Shown here: positions 42,999 to 50,502 of the stretch, one piece after another
Layout of the letters: every line of letters begins with the position of its first letter
Numbering within the stretch: position 1 is the stretch's first letter
Source of the DNA: JBFMFR01 sp040752025
GTDB lineage: Bacteria; Chloroflexota; Anaerolineae; Anaerolineales; UBA4823
Reading direction: 5' to 3'
DNA length: 64,000 nucleotides
Assembly: GCA_040752025.1 (NCBI GenBank)
Contig: JBFMFR010000026.1
Location: 24,628 to 88,627 of the forward strand
Notes under the pieces: model-generated
The model's input: only the letters and a program-made list of their open reading frames with translations
Told to the model about the DNA's origin: nothing
Databases searched by the model: none
Program-made: the position numbers and the translations under genes

Positions 42999-45092
42999 GT
43001 GAAAAATTCTTGGATCATCTTCGGCTTGATCGCTCTATTGTTGGCAGCTATCCTGGTCTGTAGCTGCCTGTTGGGAAGTATCGGTGCCCTTACCTTAGCC
43101 AGGCGCTACAACAACCAGCCAGTTGTTCTGGCCACCTTCCCCCCACCACCGGCCACCAACGTTCCCTCACCCACATCTGTCCCACTGGATCCAACGCCAA
43201 CCTTTGAAACATCTGCTCCCACCCTTGTTTCTCCCGCGGTCACCCCAACGACTTCCGCTGCACCAAAGCCAGGCGAGCCCCTGCTGGAGAATTTGAAGCT
43301 TCTGGAGAACACCACCGTTCCCATCAATGATCCAATCGAGCTGGCAGAACGCCTGGGTGGCAAAACGAACCTGCCAGTCAGCCTGCAAGCTCCTGCCAGG
43401 CAGTATCAAATCGACGATCAGACTGCTTTTTGGGTAACCAATGGGGATACCAATCAAAGCAGTCAAGTCCAGGCCACCCTGCGATATTCCACCGATCATG
43501 TTTATTTTTGGATCGAAGATGGTGTCACCTACAACCAAAGGTCCTTGAGATCCCTGGTGGATACTTTCGAAGATAAGATCTATCCCACCAATCGAGCCTT
43601 CTTCGGCAGCGAGTGGATCCCTGGAGTCGATGGCGACCCGCACATGTATATCTTATATACCACAGGGCTGGGAAGCTCTGTAGCCGGTTACTTCTCCTCT
43701 GCAGATGAATACTTACCCCAGGTGCGAGAAGATTCCAATGGTCATGAGATGTTCCTGCTAAGCGCCGACCACGTGGATTTAGAAGAGGAATTCGCCTACA
43801 GCGTTCTGGCGCACGAATTTCAACACATGATTCACTGGTATCGAGACCGCAATGAAGAAACCTGGATGAACGAAGGGTTCTCCGAATTAGCGTCTTTCTT
43901 GAATGGCTATGACCCCGGCGGAGCAGACCGCGTCTTCGTCAGGGATGTTGACATTCAACTCACGGATTGGCCTAACAGCTCATCCAACCGCAGCGCCCAT
44001 TACGGCGCCTCATTCCTGTTCATGACTTATTTCCTGGATCGTTTTGGAGAGGAAGTCACACAGTCCCTGGTTGCAAATCCCGCCAATGGCATGCGCAGCA
44101 TCGACCTGGTGCTATCGGATATGGGCATTACGGATCCCCAAACCGGCGAAACCATCACCGCAGATGATGTTTTCGCCGATTGGGTGGTAGCTTCCTACTT
44201 GCAAGACAGCCGCGTGGATGATGGGCGCTTCACCTACAGCAACTATCCCAGCGCGCCGCGCCCATCTTATACCGAGGAGGTGCCAAAATGCCCGTACGGC
44301 CCCACCCAGTTCGATGTCAGCCAGTACGGAGTCGATTACCTGCGCATCACCTGCCGCGGTGATTACACGCTGAATTTCGAGGGCTTTCAACAAGTCAACC
44401 TGCTCCCGGCCGACCCTCATTCCGGGGCGTATGCTTTCTACTCCAATATGGGCGACGAATCGGACATGACGCTGACGCGCGCTTTCGATTTCAGCGATCA
44501 AACTGGCCCGTTGACCCTGAGCTATTGGACCTGGTACGACCTGGAAAAGGATTACGACTACCTGTACCTGGTAGCGTCCGAGGACGAAGGCGTAACCTGG
44601 CAAATCCTGACCACCCCCTCCGGCACAGATGAGGATGTCTCCGGCAACAGCTATGGCTGGGGATATAACGGCTGGAGCGGCGGCGGCCCCGAATGGATCC
44701 AGGAAACCCTGGATATCTCGCAGTTCGCCGGCAAGAATATCTTGCTGCGCTTCGAATACATCACCGACGCTGCCGTGAATGGCGAAGGCTTCCTGGTCGA
44801 CGATATTGCCATTCCGGAAATCGATTACTTCACAGACTTCGAAAGTGACGAAGGCGGCTGGCAGGCAGATGGCTTTGTACGCATCGAGAATGTTCTGCCG
44901 CAGAATTTCATCCTGACCTTAATCCAGATTGGAAATAAAACTTCGGTCGAGCGCATCCCCCTGACGGCCGAGAATTCTGCTCAAATGCAATTGCACATCG
45001 GCCAGGACGTGGATGAAGTCATACTGGTGGTCTCAGGCGCAACACCCTTCACTCGCCAGAAAGCGCTTTACCAGATCAGTATCCAACCCTGA
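42999..45092 (+). CDS. Secreted HEXXH metallopeptidase
   Basis: The 697-residue protein has an N-terminal membrane helix (residues about 5-33) and a Thr/Pro-rich linker to about residue 92. The catalytic domain carries LAHEFQHMIHWYR, with His272, Glu273 and His276. A downstream Glu in WMNEGFSELASF (Glu292 or Glu296) serves as third ligand, the gluzincin layout. The C-terminal 300 residues hold beta-rich modules (FDFSDQTGPLTLSYWTWYDL; LLRFEYITDAAVNGEGFLVDD) like those of immune-inhibitor-A-type proteases. GTG at 42999 follows AAAGAGGG. It ends the polysaccharide region and could process surface proteins. Confidence 0.82.
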   Translation: MKNSWIIFGLIALLLAAILVCSCLLGSIGALTLARRYNNQPVVLATFPPPPATNVPSPTSVPLDPTPTFETSAPTLVSPAVTPTTSAAPKPGEPLLENLKLLENTTVPINDPIELAERLGGKTNLPVSLQAPARQYQIDDQTAFWVTNGDTNQSSQVQATLRYSTDHVYFWIEDGVTYNQRSLRSLVDTFEDKIYPTNRAFFGSEWIPGVDGDPHMYILYTTGLGSSVAGYFSSADEYLPQVREDSNGHEMFLLSADHVDLEEEFAYSVLAHEFQHMIHWYRDRNEETWMNEGFSELASFLNGYDPGGADRVFVRDVDIQLTDWPNSSSNRSAHYGASFLFMTYFLDRFGEEVTQSLVANPANGMRSIDLVLSDMGITDPQTGETITADDVFADWVVASYLQDSRVDDGRFTYSNYPSAPRPSYTEEVPKCPYGPTQFDVSQYGVDYLRITCRGDYTLNFEGFQQVNLLPADPHSGAYAFYSNMGDESDMTLTRAFDFSDQTGPLTLSYWTWYDLEKDYDYLYLVASEDEGVTWQILTTPSGTDEDVSGNSYGWGYNGWSGGGPEWIQETLDISQFAGKNILLRFEYITDAAVNGEGFLVDDIAIPEIDYFTDFESDEGGWQADGFVRIENVLPQNFILTLIQIGNKTSVERIPLTAENSAQMQLHIGQDVDEVILVVSGATPFTRQKALYQISIQP

Positions 45093-45097
45093 TACGA

Positions 45098-45137
45098 AAC
45101 ACAAAGCCGGGCGCAAAATCGCCCGGCTTTGTGTTTG
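45098..45137. terminator. Bidirectional rho-independent terminator
   Basis: A 15-bp perfect stem: 45099-45113 pairs with 45120-45134 around a six-base loop, with A and T runs on either side. It sits between the convergent metallopeptidase and YtxH genes and serves both. Confidence 0.9.
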
Positions 45138-45155
45138 TGGGCTTATTCATCCAGG

Positions 45156-45377
45156 CTAACTGCTGGGGCGCGGCGCGCGCAGAGCCGTCAGTTGATCTTC
45201 TAACTCGGCTCGCCGGTCGATGGCAGCTTTCTTTACCTCTGCCTGCACACGCTCGAACTCGCCCCGCATCTGGTTGCGTATTTCATTACCAGACATCGGA
45301 GCCAGCAGAACAGCAATCGAAGCTCCCACCAGTGCGCCCAGTGTAAAGCCCCCCAGGAACTGCATCAGTTTTTTCAT
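45156..45377 (-). CDS. YtxH-like small membrane protein
   Basis: The 73-residue protein has an N-terminal helix (FLGGFTLGALVGASIAVLLAP) followed by the SGNEIRNQMRGE region and a charged coiled-coil tail, the usual YtxH layout. ATG at 45377 is preferred over the adjacent GTG at 45380 because AAGGAGG lies at a better distance. YtxH-type proteins are stress-associated in other bacteria; function here is unknown. Confidence 0.85.
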   Translation of the reverse strand: MKKLMQFLGGFTLGALVGASIAVLLAPMSGNEIRNQMRGEFERVQAEVKKAAIDRRAELEDQLTALRAPRPSS

Positions 45378-45441
45378 CACATACCTCCTTGGATGCGTGT
45401 GTTTTCCTTACCCAATATTATAACGTGTAACCTGCAAGTAG

Positions 45442-45447
45442 TATAAT
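45442..45447 (+). promoter_or_regulatory. Probable -10 box for the fourth sulfotransferase
   Basis: TATAAT sits 19 bases before the ATG at 45467. It contains an earlier in-frame ATG (45446), which argues for the later start. No clear -35 was seen. Confidence 0.35.
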
Positions 45448-45466
45448 GCAGTCAAAAGAGTCTCAC

Positions 45467-46198
45467 ATGATTATCCTTTCGATTGGCATGCCTCGCGCCG
45501 GCTCCGGCTGGTATTACAACCTGACCAACGACCTGATGCTGGCTGGCAGCGCACAAGACGCCCGCCGGATCCGCCAACGCTACCACTTGCAGAGTATTCT
45601 AACCGAAGTCAATTGCAATATTGGCGCCTTCACACCTCGCCGGCTGATGCTCGTCTTGCTGCCTGCGTTAATGGGCAACACCTTTGTCATCAAAGCCCAT
45701 GCTGGCCCCACACCCCTGGCCTTGTTCCTCGCCCGGCGAGGCCTGCTTCGTCCGACATACATCTATCGCGACCCGCGTGACGCCATGCTCTCAGCCTTTG
45801 AAAATGGCGAACGAGCGCGCCGGGATGGGCGCAGCAATGCCTTTTCACACCTGGTCGATTTCGAAACCAGCCTGGAGTTTATGCAGCAGTATGTGTACAT
45901 CTCGGAAGCGTGGATAGCCTGCCCGCAGGCGCTGCACACCCGCTATGAAGATCTGTTGACCGATTACGACACCGAAGTCAAGCGTTTGGTAAATTTCCTG
46001 CCACTACAACCAGATGACCCAGGATTGCAAGAAATCATCGAAAAATACCGCCCTGAAAGCTCCCAGCCAGATCAAAAAGGTTTGCACTTCAGTAAAGGAA
46101 AAATCGGCCGCTTCCGCCAAAAGATGAGCGCAGAGCAGCAAACCCGGATGGCCCAGGTCTTCAGCGCATACCTGGAGCAAATGAATTATAATTTATAG
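45467..46198 (+). CDS. Sulfotransferase family protein (fourth)
   Basis: The 243-residue protein has PAPS-binding loop SIGMPRAGSGWYYNL at the N terminus, YIYRDPRDAMLSAFENG near residue 100 and a late GLHFSKGKIGRFRQKM. It is shorter and only distantly related to the other three in the window. Start ATG at 45467; an upstream in-frame ATG lies inside the promoter. It stands alone outside the main glycan cluster. Confidence 0.82.
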   Translation: MIILSIGMPRAGSGWYYNLTNDLMLAGSAQDARRIRQRYHLQSILTEVNCNIGAFTPRRLMLVLLPALMGNTFVIKAHAGPTPLALFLARRGLLRPTYIYRDPRDAMLSAFENGERARRDGRSNAFSHLVDFETSLEFMQQYVYISEAWIACPQALHTRYEDLLTDYDTEVKRLVNFLPLQPDDPGLQEIIEKYRPESSQPDQKGLHFSKGKIGRFRQKMSAEQQTRMAQVFSAYLEQMNYNL

Positions 46199-46286
46199 CA
46201 ATCGGCTGCTCGGATCCTATGACCGAGACAGCATAGCTAACCGCCAATCTATTCTACAGGCCTCTACCTGGCCACAGGAGAGTACC

Positions 46287-47189
46287 ATGACTACCCTTCC
46301 CGCTTCACCACCCACTGCGCAAATCTCGGAACGCAAAAAACATACCATCCAGACGCTGCAAACTAAAAAACAGCGTGGCGAGGCGATCAGCATGCTGACC
46401 GCCTACGACTACCCAACCGCACTGGCGATCGACCAGGCTGGCATCGACGCCATCCTGGTGGGCGACTCGCTGGGCATGGTTGTATTGGGCTATGCCAACA
46501 CCCTGGCTGTCACTATGGAGGATATGCTGCATCACTGCAAGGCTGTCGCGCGCGGCGCTCGCTATGCCCTTCTGGTAGGCGATATGCCCTTCATGTCTTA
46601 CCAGGTATCTACCAGCGAGGCCGTGCGCAACGCCGGGCGCTTTTTGCAGGAAGCTGGCATGGACTCGGTAAAATTAGAAGGCGGGCGCGAGCGTCTGGAC
46701 GCCATCCGCGCCATCATTTCAGCCGGTATCCCGGTCATGGGACATCTGGGCCTGACGCCGCAGAGCGTCCACCAGCTCGGCGGCTTTCGCCCACAGGGGC
46801 TGGGAGCCGCTCAAGCCTGCCATATCCTGGAAGACGCACTGCTTCTCCAGGAAGCTGGCTGTTACAGCCTGGTGCTTGAATCAATCCCGGATCGCCTGGC
46901 TGGTTGGATCTCGCAAAATCTGCGCATTCCGACCATCGGTATCGGCGCAGGGGGGAGCTGCGATGGGCAGGTGCTGGTTACACACGATCTGCTGGGTTTA
47001 TTCGATCGCTTCACGCCGCGTTTTGTCAAACAATATGCTAATCTGACCCTCGAAATGAATCGCGCTTTTTCCGCTTACAAAACCGAAGTGGCTGAGCACG
47101 CCTTCCCTACCGAGGCGCATGCCACCAAAATATCCGACGACGAATGGAGAAACTTCCTGGAATGCCAGCAGAACCTGGAACATCTTTGA
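46287..47189 (+). CDS. panB: 3-methyl-2-oxobutanoate hydroxymethyltransferase
   Basis: The 300-residue enzyme makes ketopantoate from 2-oxoisovalerate and methylene-tetrahydrofolate. Motifs: MLTAYDYPTALAIDQAG, VGDSLGMVVLGY, GDMPFMSYQ, KLEGGRER, PVMGHLGLTPQS and the catalytic Glu in LVLESIP. ATG at 46287 follows ACAGGAGAG. It begins a pantothenate/CoA operon with panE, panC and coaX. The aspartate decarboxylase gene panD is not in the window. Confidence 0.97.
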   Translation: MTTLPASPPTAQISERKKHTIQTLQTKKQRGEAISMLTAYDYPTALAIDQAGIDAILVGDSLGMVVLGYANTLAVTMEDMLHHCKAVARGARYALLVGDMPFMSYQVSTSEAVRNAGRFLQEAGMDSVKLEGGRERLDAIRAIISAGIPVMGHLGLTPQSVHQLGGFRPQGLGAAQACHILEDALLLQEAGCYSLVLESIPDRLAGWISQNLRIPTIGIGAGGSCDGQVLVTHDLLGLFDRFTPRFVKQYANLTLEMNRAFSAYKTEVAEHAFPTEAHATKISDDEWRNFLECQQNLEHL

Positions 47190-48109
47190 ATGACACGCAT
47201 AATCAACCGGTCTTGATCGTGGGCACCGGCGCAATGGCCTGTTTGTTTGCCGCCCGCTTGAGTGCCGTGGGAGCACAGGTGATCATGTTAGGAACCTGGC
47301 CCGTAGGTTTACAGGCTTTGCGTCACAATGGTGTGCGCCTGGTCGAAGCCAATGGCAGCCAATCGGCCTATCCGGTTAGTGTCTGCAATGATTCCCGGGC
47401 GTGTGGAGAGATCCATAACGCCCTGGTGTTGGTCAAATCCTGGCAGACGCAACACGCCGCCCAACAGTTAGCCGCCTGCTTAGCGCAGGATGGCCTGGCG
47501 CTAAGCCTGCAAAACGGCATAGGCAATCGTGAGACCCTGTCTGATGCCCTGGGCGCCCACCGCGTTGCGCTGGGCGTTACTACGCAAGGCGCCACGCTGC
47601 TGGAGCCTGGTCAGGTGCGCCCAGGGGGCGAGGGTGTAATCTCATTGAGCGCGCATCCCAGGCAAGCGGCCCTGGCCAAATGGCTGCGCGCCGCCGGTTT
47701 CATCGTTGAAAACTACCCAGACGCCACTGCACTGCTTTGGGGCAAGCTGGTGATCAATGCCGCCATCAACCCCCTCACCGCCTTGCTCAACGTGCCCAAT
47801 CGGGGTGTATTGGAGCGCCCCTCCGCACGCGCTTTACTCATCGCTACGGCGCGCGAAGCTGCCGCGGTGGCTGTTGCCCAAGGGATCAGCTTGCCTTATC
47901 CCGATCCGGTTGTAGCGGCCGAAACGATTGCCAGGCGGACGGCGGACAACCGCTCATCCATGCTGCAGGATGTCCAGCGCAACGCGCCTACCGAAATCGA
48001 TGCGATCTGCGGAGCCATCGTACAGGCGGGTGAACGCACCGGCGTGCCCACTCCAATCAACCGCACCTTATGGTACCTGGTAAGAGCCCTTGTGGAAAGG
48101 AACGGTTGA
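47186..48109 (+). CDS. panE: 2-dehydropantoate 2-reductase
   Basis: A protein of about 307 residues reduces ketopantoate to pantoate with NADPH. The cofactor loop is VLIVGTGAMACLFAAR, with Ala in place of the third Gly. NGIGNRETL, the catalytic Lys in LWGKLVINAAINPLTAL and SSMLQDVQRNAPTEID are all present. TTG at 47186 overlaps the panB stop; an ATG at 47162 is an alternative that would overlap more. Confidence 0.92.
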   Translation: MNDTHNQPVLIVGTGAMACLFAARLSAVGAQVIMLGTWPVGLQALRHNGVRLVEANGSQSAYPVSVCNDSRACGEIHNALVLVKSWQTQHAAQQLAACLAQDGLALSLQNGIGNRETLSDALGAHRVALGVTTQGATLLEPGQVRPGGEGVISLSAHPRQAALAKWLRAAGFIVENYPDATALLWGKLVINAAINPLTALLNVPNRGVLERPSARALLIATAREAAAVAVAQGISLPYPDPVVAAETIARRTADNRSSMLQDVQRNAPTEIDAICGAIVQAGERTGVPTPINRTLWYLVRALVERNG

Positions 48110-48114
48110 GATCT

Positions 48115-48972
48115 ATGGAAGTTGTGACTTCTCTGGCCGAGCTTTGGGCTGCACGCGCCCACCTGCCGGAGCCTGTCGGCCTCGTGCCCACCATGGGTTA
48201 CTTGCATGAAGGCCACCTGTCGTTGGTCGAAGCTGCCAGGAAGGATTGCACCAGCGTGGTAGTCAGCATTTTTGTAAACCCCACCCAGTTCGGTCCTGAA
48301 GAAGACCTGGCATCCTATCCGCGCGACCTGCCCGGCGATCTGGAGCTGTTGGCGCAAGCCGGCGTTCCTCTGGTCTGGACGCCCACACCAGAGGAGATGT
48401 ATCCTCCCGGCTTCCAAACCGGGGTGACGGTCGAAGAACTCACCCAGCCTTTGGAGGGCAGCATGCGCCCCGGGCATTTCCGCGGCGTCACCACAGTAGT
48501 CGCCAAGCTATTCAACGCCGTCCAGCCCCAAAAGGCCTATTTCGGACAAAAAGACGCCCAGCAAGCGGCTGTGATCCGCCAGATGACTCGCGATCTCAAT
48601 TTCAACCTGGAAATTGTGGTCTGCCCCACCGTGCGGCTGAGCGACGGCTTGGCCATGTCCAGCCGCAACGCTTACTTGCAGCCGGCTGAGCGCCAGGCAG
48701 CTACCGTCCTGTATCGCGCCCTGTCTGCCGCCCAGGCCGCCCACGCCGCCGGCGAGCGGGACGCTGAAGCCATCCGCCAGCGCATGGCCGAAATCATCCA
48801 GGCTGAACCGCTGGCGCGCCTTCAGTACATTTCCTGCGCTGACCCAGACACTTTGCAGGAACTGCAAGGCCAGTTCAACGGCCGCGCCTTGCTATCCCTG
48901 GCTGTATTCGTTGGCAAGACGCGCCTGATCGATAATGTTCTGATCGGAGATAACGATGCTATTGACCATTGA
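48115..48972 (+). CDS. panC: Pantothenate synthetase
   Basis: The 285-residue ATP-dependent ligase joins pantoate and beta-alanine. VPTMGYLHEGHLSLVE holds the HxGH motif, with VSIFVNPTQFGPEEDL, FGQKDAQQAAVIRQM and LAMSSRNAYL (KMSKS counterpart). ATG at 48115 was chosen over an earlier in-frame ATG because GGAAAGG lies upstream and the conserved domain begins here. It overlaps coaX. Confidence 0.96.
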   Translation: MEVVTSLAELWAARAHLPEPVGLVPTMGYLHEGHLSLVEAARKDCTSVVVSIFVNPTQFGPEEDLASYPRDLPGDLELLAQAGVPLVWTPTPEEMYPPGFQTGVTVEELTQPLEGSMRPGHFRGVTTVVAKLFNAVQPQKAYFGQKDAQQAAVIRQMTRDLNFNLEIVVCPTVRLSDGLAMSSRNAYLQPAERQAATVLYRALSAAQAAHAAGERDAEAIRQRMAEIIQAEPLARLQYISCADPDTLQELQGQFNGRALLSLAVFVGKTRLIDNVLIGDNDAIDH

Positions 48973-49726
48973 CATTGGCAACACGAACCTGACCCTGGGA
49001 TTGTATGCAGGGGAAACGCTTGGGCCGCGCTGGCGTCTGGCAACCGTGCACGACCGCATGCCCGACGAATACGGTCTGCAAATCTTGGGTTTGCTCAACC
49101 ATGCTGGCTATTCCCATCAAGACCTAACCGGCATTTGCCTGGCATCCGTGGTACCGCCGTTGACGGGTAAAGTCGTTGAAGCCTGCCAACGCTACCTGAA
49201 CCAACAGCCCCTGATCGTTGATACAGGGGTAAAAACAGGCGTGCGCATTCGCTACGAAGACCCACGCGCCGTGGGCGCCGATCGCGTCGTAGACGCCGCC
49301 GCCGTGCAGCGCCTGTATGGTGGCCCCGCCTGTGTGGTTGACTTTGGCACAGCAACAACCTTCGATGCCATCTCTGCACAGGGCGATTATTTGGGCGGTG
49401 CCATCTCCCCCGGCATCGGCATCGCCGCGGAGGCGCTTTTCCTGCGCACGGCCAAGCTGCCTCGCGTCGATCTGCAGCGCCCACCTGCCGCAATCGGGCG
49501 TAATACTGTGCACGCTTTGCAATCCGGCCTGCTCTTCGGCTATGTCGCCCTGGTGGAAGGCATGGTCGCCCGTTTCCGCGCCGAACTGGGTCCGAAGATG
49601 AAGGTAATCGCTACGGGCGGATTGGCAGAGGTAATCGCCTGCGAGACCAAGGTAATCGACATCATCGCACCCTGGCTGACGCTGGACGGATTGTACATCA
49701 TCTGGAACCTGAACCAGTCGCAATAG
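48956..49726 (+). CDS. coaX: Type III pantothenate kinase
   Basis: The 256-residue kinase carries out the first step of CoA synthesis from pantothenate. The ASKHA-fold motifs are seen: LTIDIGNTNLTLGLY at the start, GADRVVDAAA near residue 106, VVDFGTATTFD near 124 and GGAISPGIGI. It overlaps panC by 17 bases, so supply and use of pantothenate are tied. Confidence 0.95.
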   Translation: MLLTIDIGNTNLTLGLYAGETLGPRWRLATVHDRMPDEYGLQILGLLNHAGYSHQDLTGICLASVVPPLTGKVVEACQRYLNQQPLIVDTGVKTGVRIRYEDPRAVGADRVVDAAAVQRLYGGPACVVDFGTATTFDAISAQGDYLGGAISPGIGIAAEALFLRTAKLPRVDLQRPPAAIGRNTVHALQSGLLFGYVALVEGMVARFRAELGPKMKVIATGGLAEVIACETKVIDIIAPWLTLDGLYIIWNLNQSQ

Positions 49727-49739
49727 TGCAGCCGATCCG

Positions 49740-50357
49740 ATGCGAACCTTGATTCTCCCCGCTCAAGACCCTCAAACCATCGACCAGGCGACCAGCAGGC
49801 TTCTTCGCGGCGAGTTGGTCGCTTTTCCCACCGACACAGTTTATGGCCTGGGGGCCCTGGTGACCGACCCGCAAGCGATCGAACAGCTTTACATCGCCAA
49901 AGGACGCGAGAGCACCAAAGCCATTGCTGTCTTAGTTGGCAGCCCTAAAGCACTCGAGCAGGTCACCGCCGAGATGAGCATACGGGCCCAGACTCTGGCG
50001 CGCCGCTTCTGGCCCGGGCCGCTCACTCTGGTTGTTTCCCGCCATCCAGCACTTCCCCAGAACCTTTCCCCCTTGCCCACCGTGGGCGTGCGCATGCCCG
50101 ACCATCCCATTGCGTTGAGCCTCTTGAACCAGGCCGGCCCTCTGGCTGTCACCTCTGCTAACCGGTCTGGACGGCCCAGCCCCAGCACTGCTCAGGAGGT
50201 GTTCGAGCAACTTCAGGGACGCGTGCCGCTCATCCTGGATGGAGGGCGCACTCCTGGCGGCACGCCATCCACAGTTGTGGACTGTACCGGCGACGAACTG
50301 GTGGTACTGCGCCAAGGACCGATTTTGTTTGAACAACTTCAAGCTGCGTTAGGCTAA
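49740..50357 (+). CDS. L-threonylcarbamoyladenylate synthase (short YrdC/YwlC type)
   Basis: The 205-residue enzyme forms threonylcarbamoyl-AMP for the t6A37 base of tRNAs reading ANN codons. Motifs: FPTDTVYGLGALV, KGRESTKAIAVLV, RRFWPGPLTLVV, VGVRMPDHPIAL and SANRSGRPSPSTAQE, with the closing GGTPSTVVD. The C-terminal Sua5 domain is absent. It starts 13 bases after coaX and is probably part of the same transcript. Confidence 0.94.
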   Translation: MRTLILPAQDPQTIDQATSRLLRGELVAFPTDTVYGLGALVTDPQAIEQLYIAKGRESTKAIAVLVGSPKALEQVTAEMSIRAQTLARRFWPGPLTLVVSRHPALPQNLSPLPTVGVRMPDHPIALSLLNQAGPLAVTSANRSGRPSPSTAQEVFEQLQGRVPLILDGGRTPGGTPSTVVDCTGDELVVLRQGPILFEQLQAALG

Positions 50358-50446
50358 AAACCCCCAGAAACTCTCATCTGTTCTTCAGTATGGGTTCATG
50401 CCCATTTCAGGAAGACAGATATAATAAGAATTGCATTCTCCTTACT

Positions 50447-50502
50447 CACAAAACCGCGTAGCGGGCTGGAATGGCAGACCAACCCCGGGCGCGGTTTTTG
50501 TG
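50447..50502. terminator. Terminator between convergent genes
   Basis: AAAACCGCG at 50450-50458 pairs with CGCGGTTTT at 50490-50498 around an inner GC-rich region; T and A runs on both sides allow use in both directions. Confidence 0.7.

Noticed and set aside
49095..49723. Long open frames on the minus strand opposite coaX
   Set aside because: They mirror the coding strand's codon bias and have no ribosome site or domain signature.
50420..50425. TATAAT on the plus strand before an open frame at 50431-50721
   Set aside because: That frame is opposite the sensor kinase gene and runs through the terminator; no family match and no -35 box.
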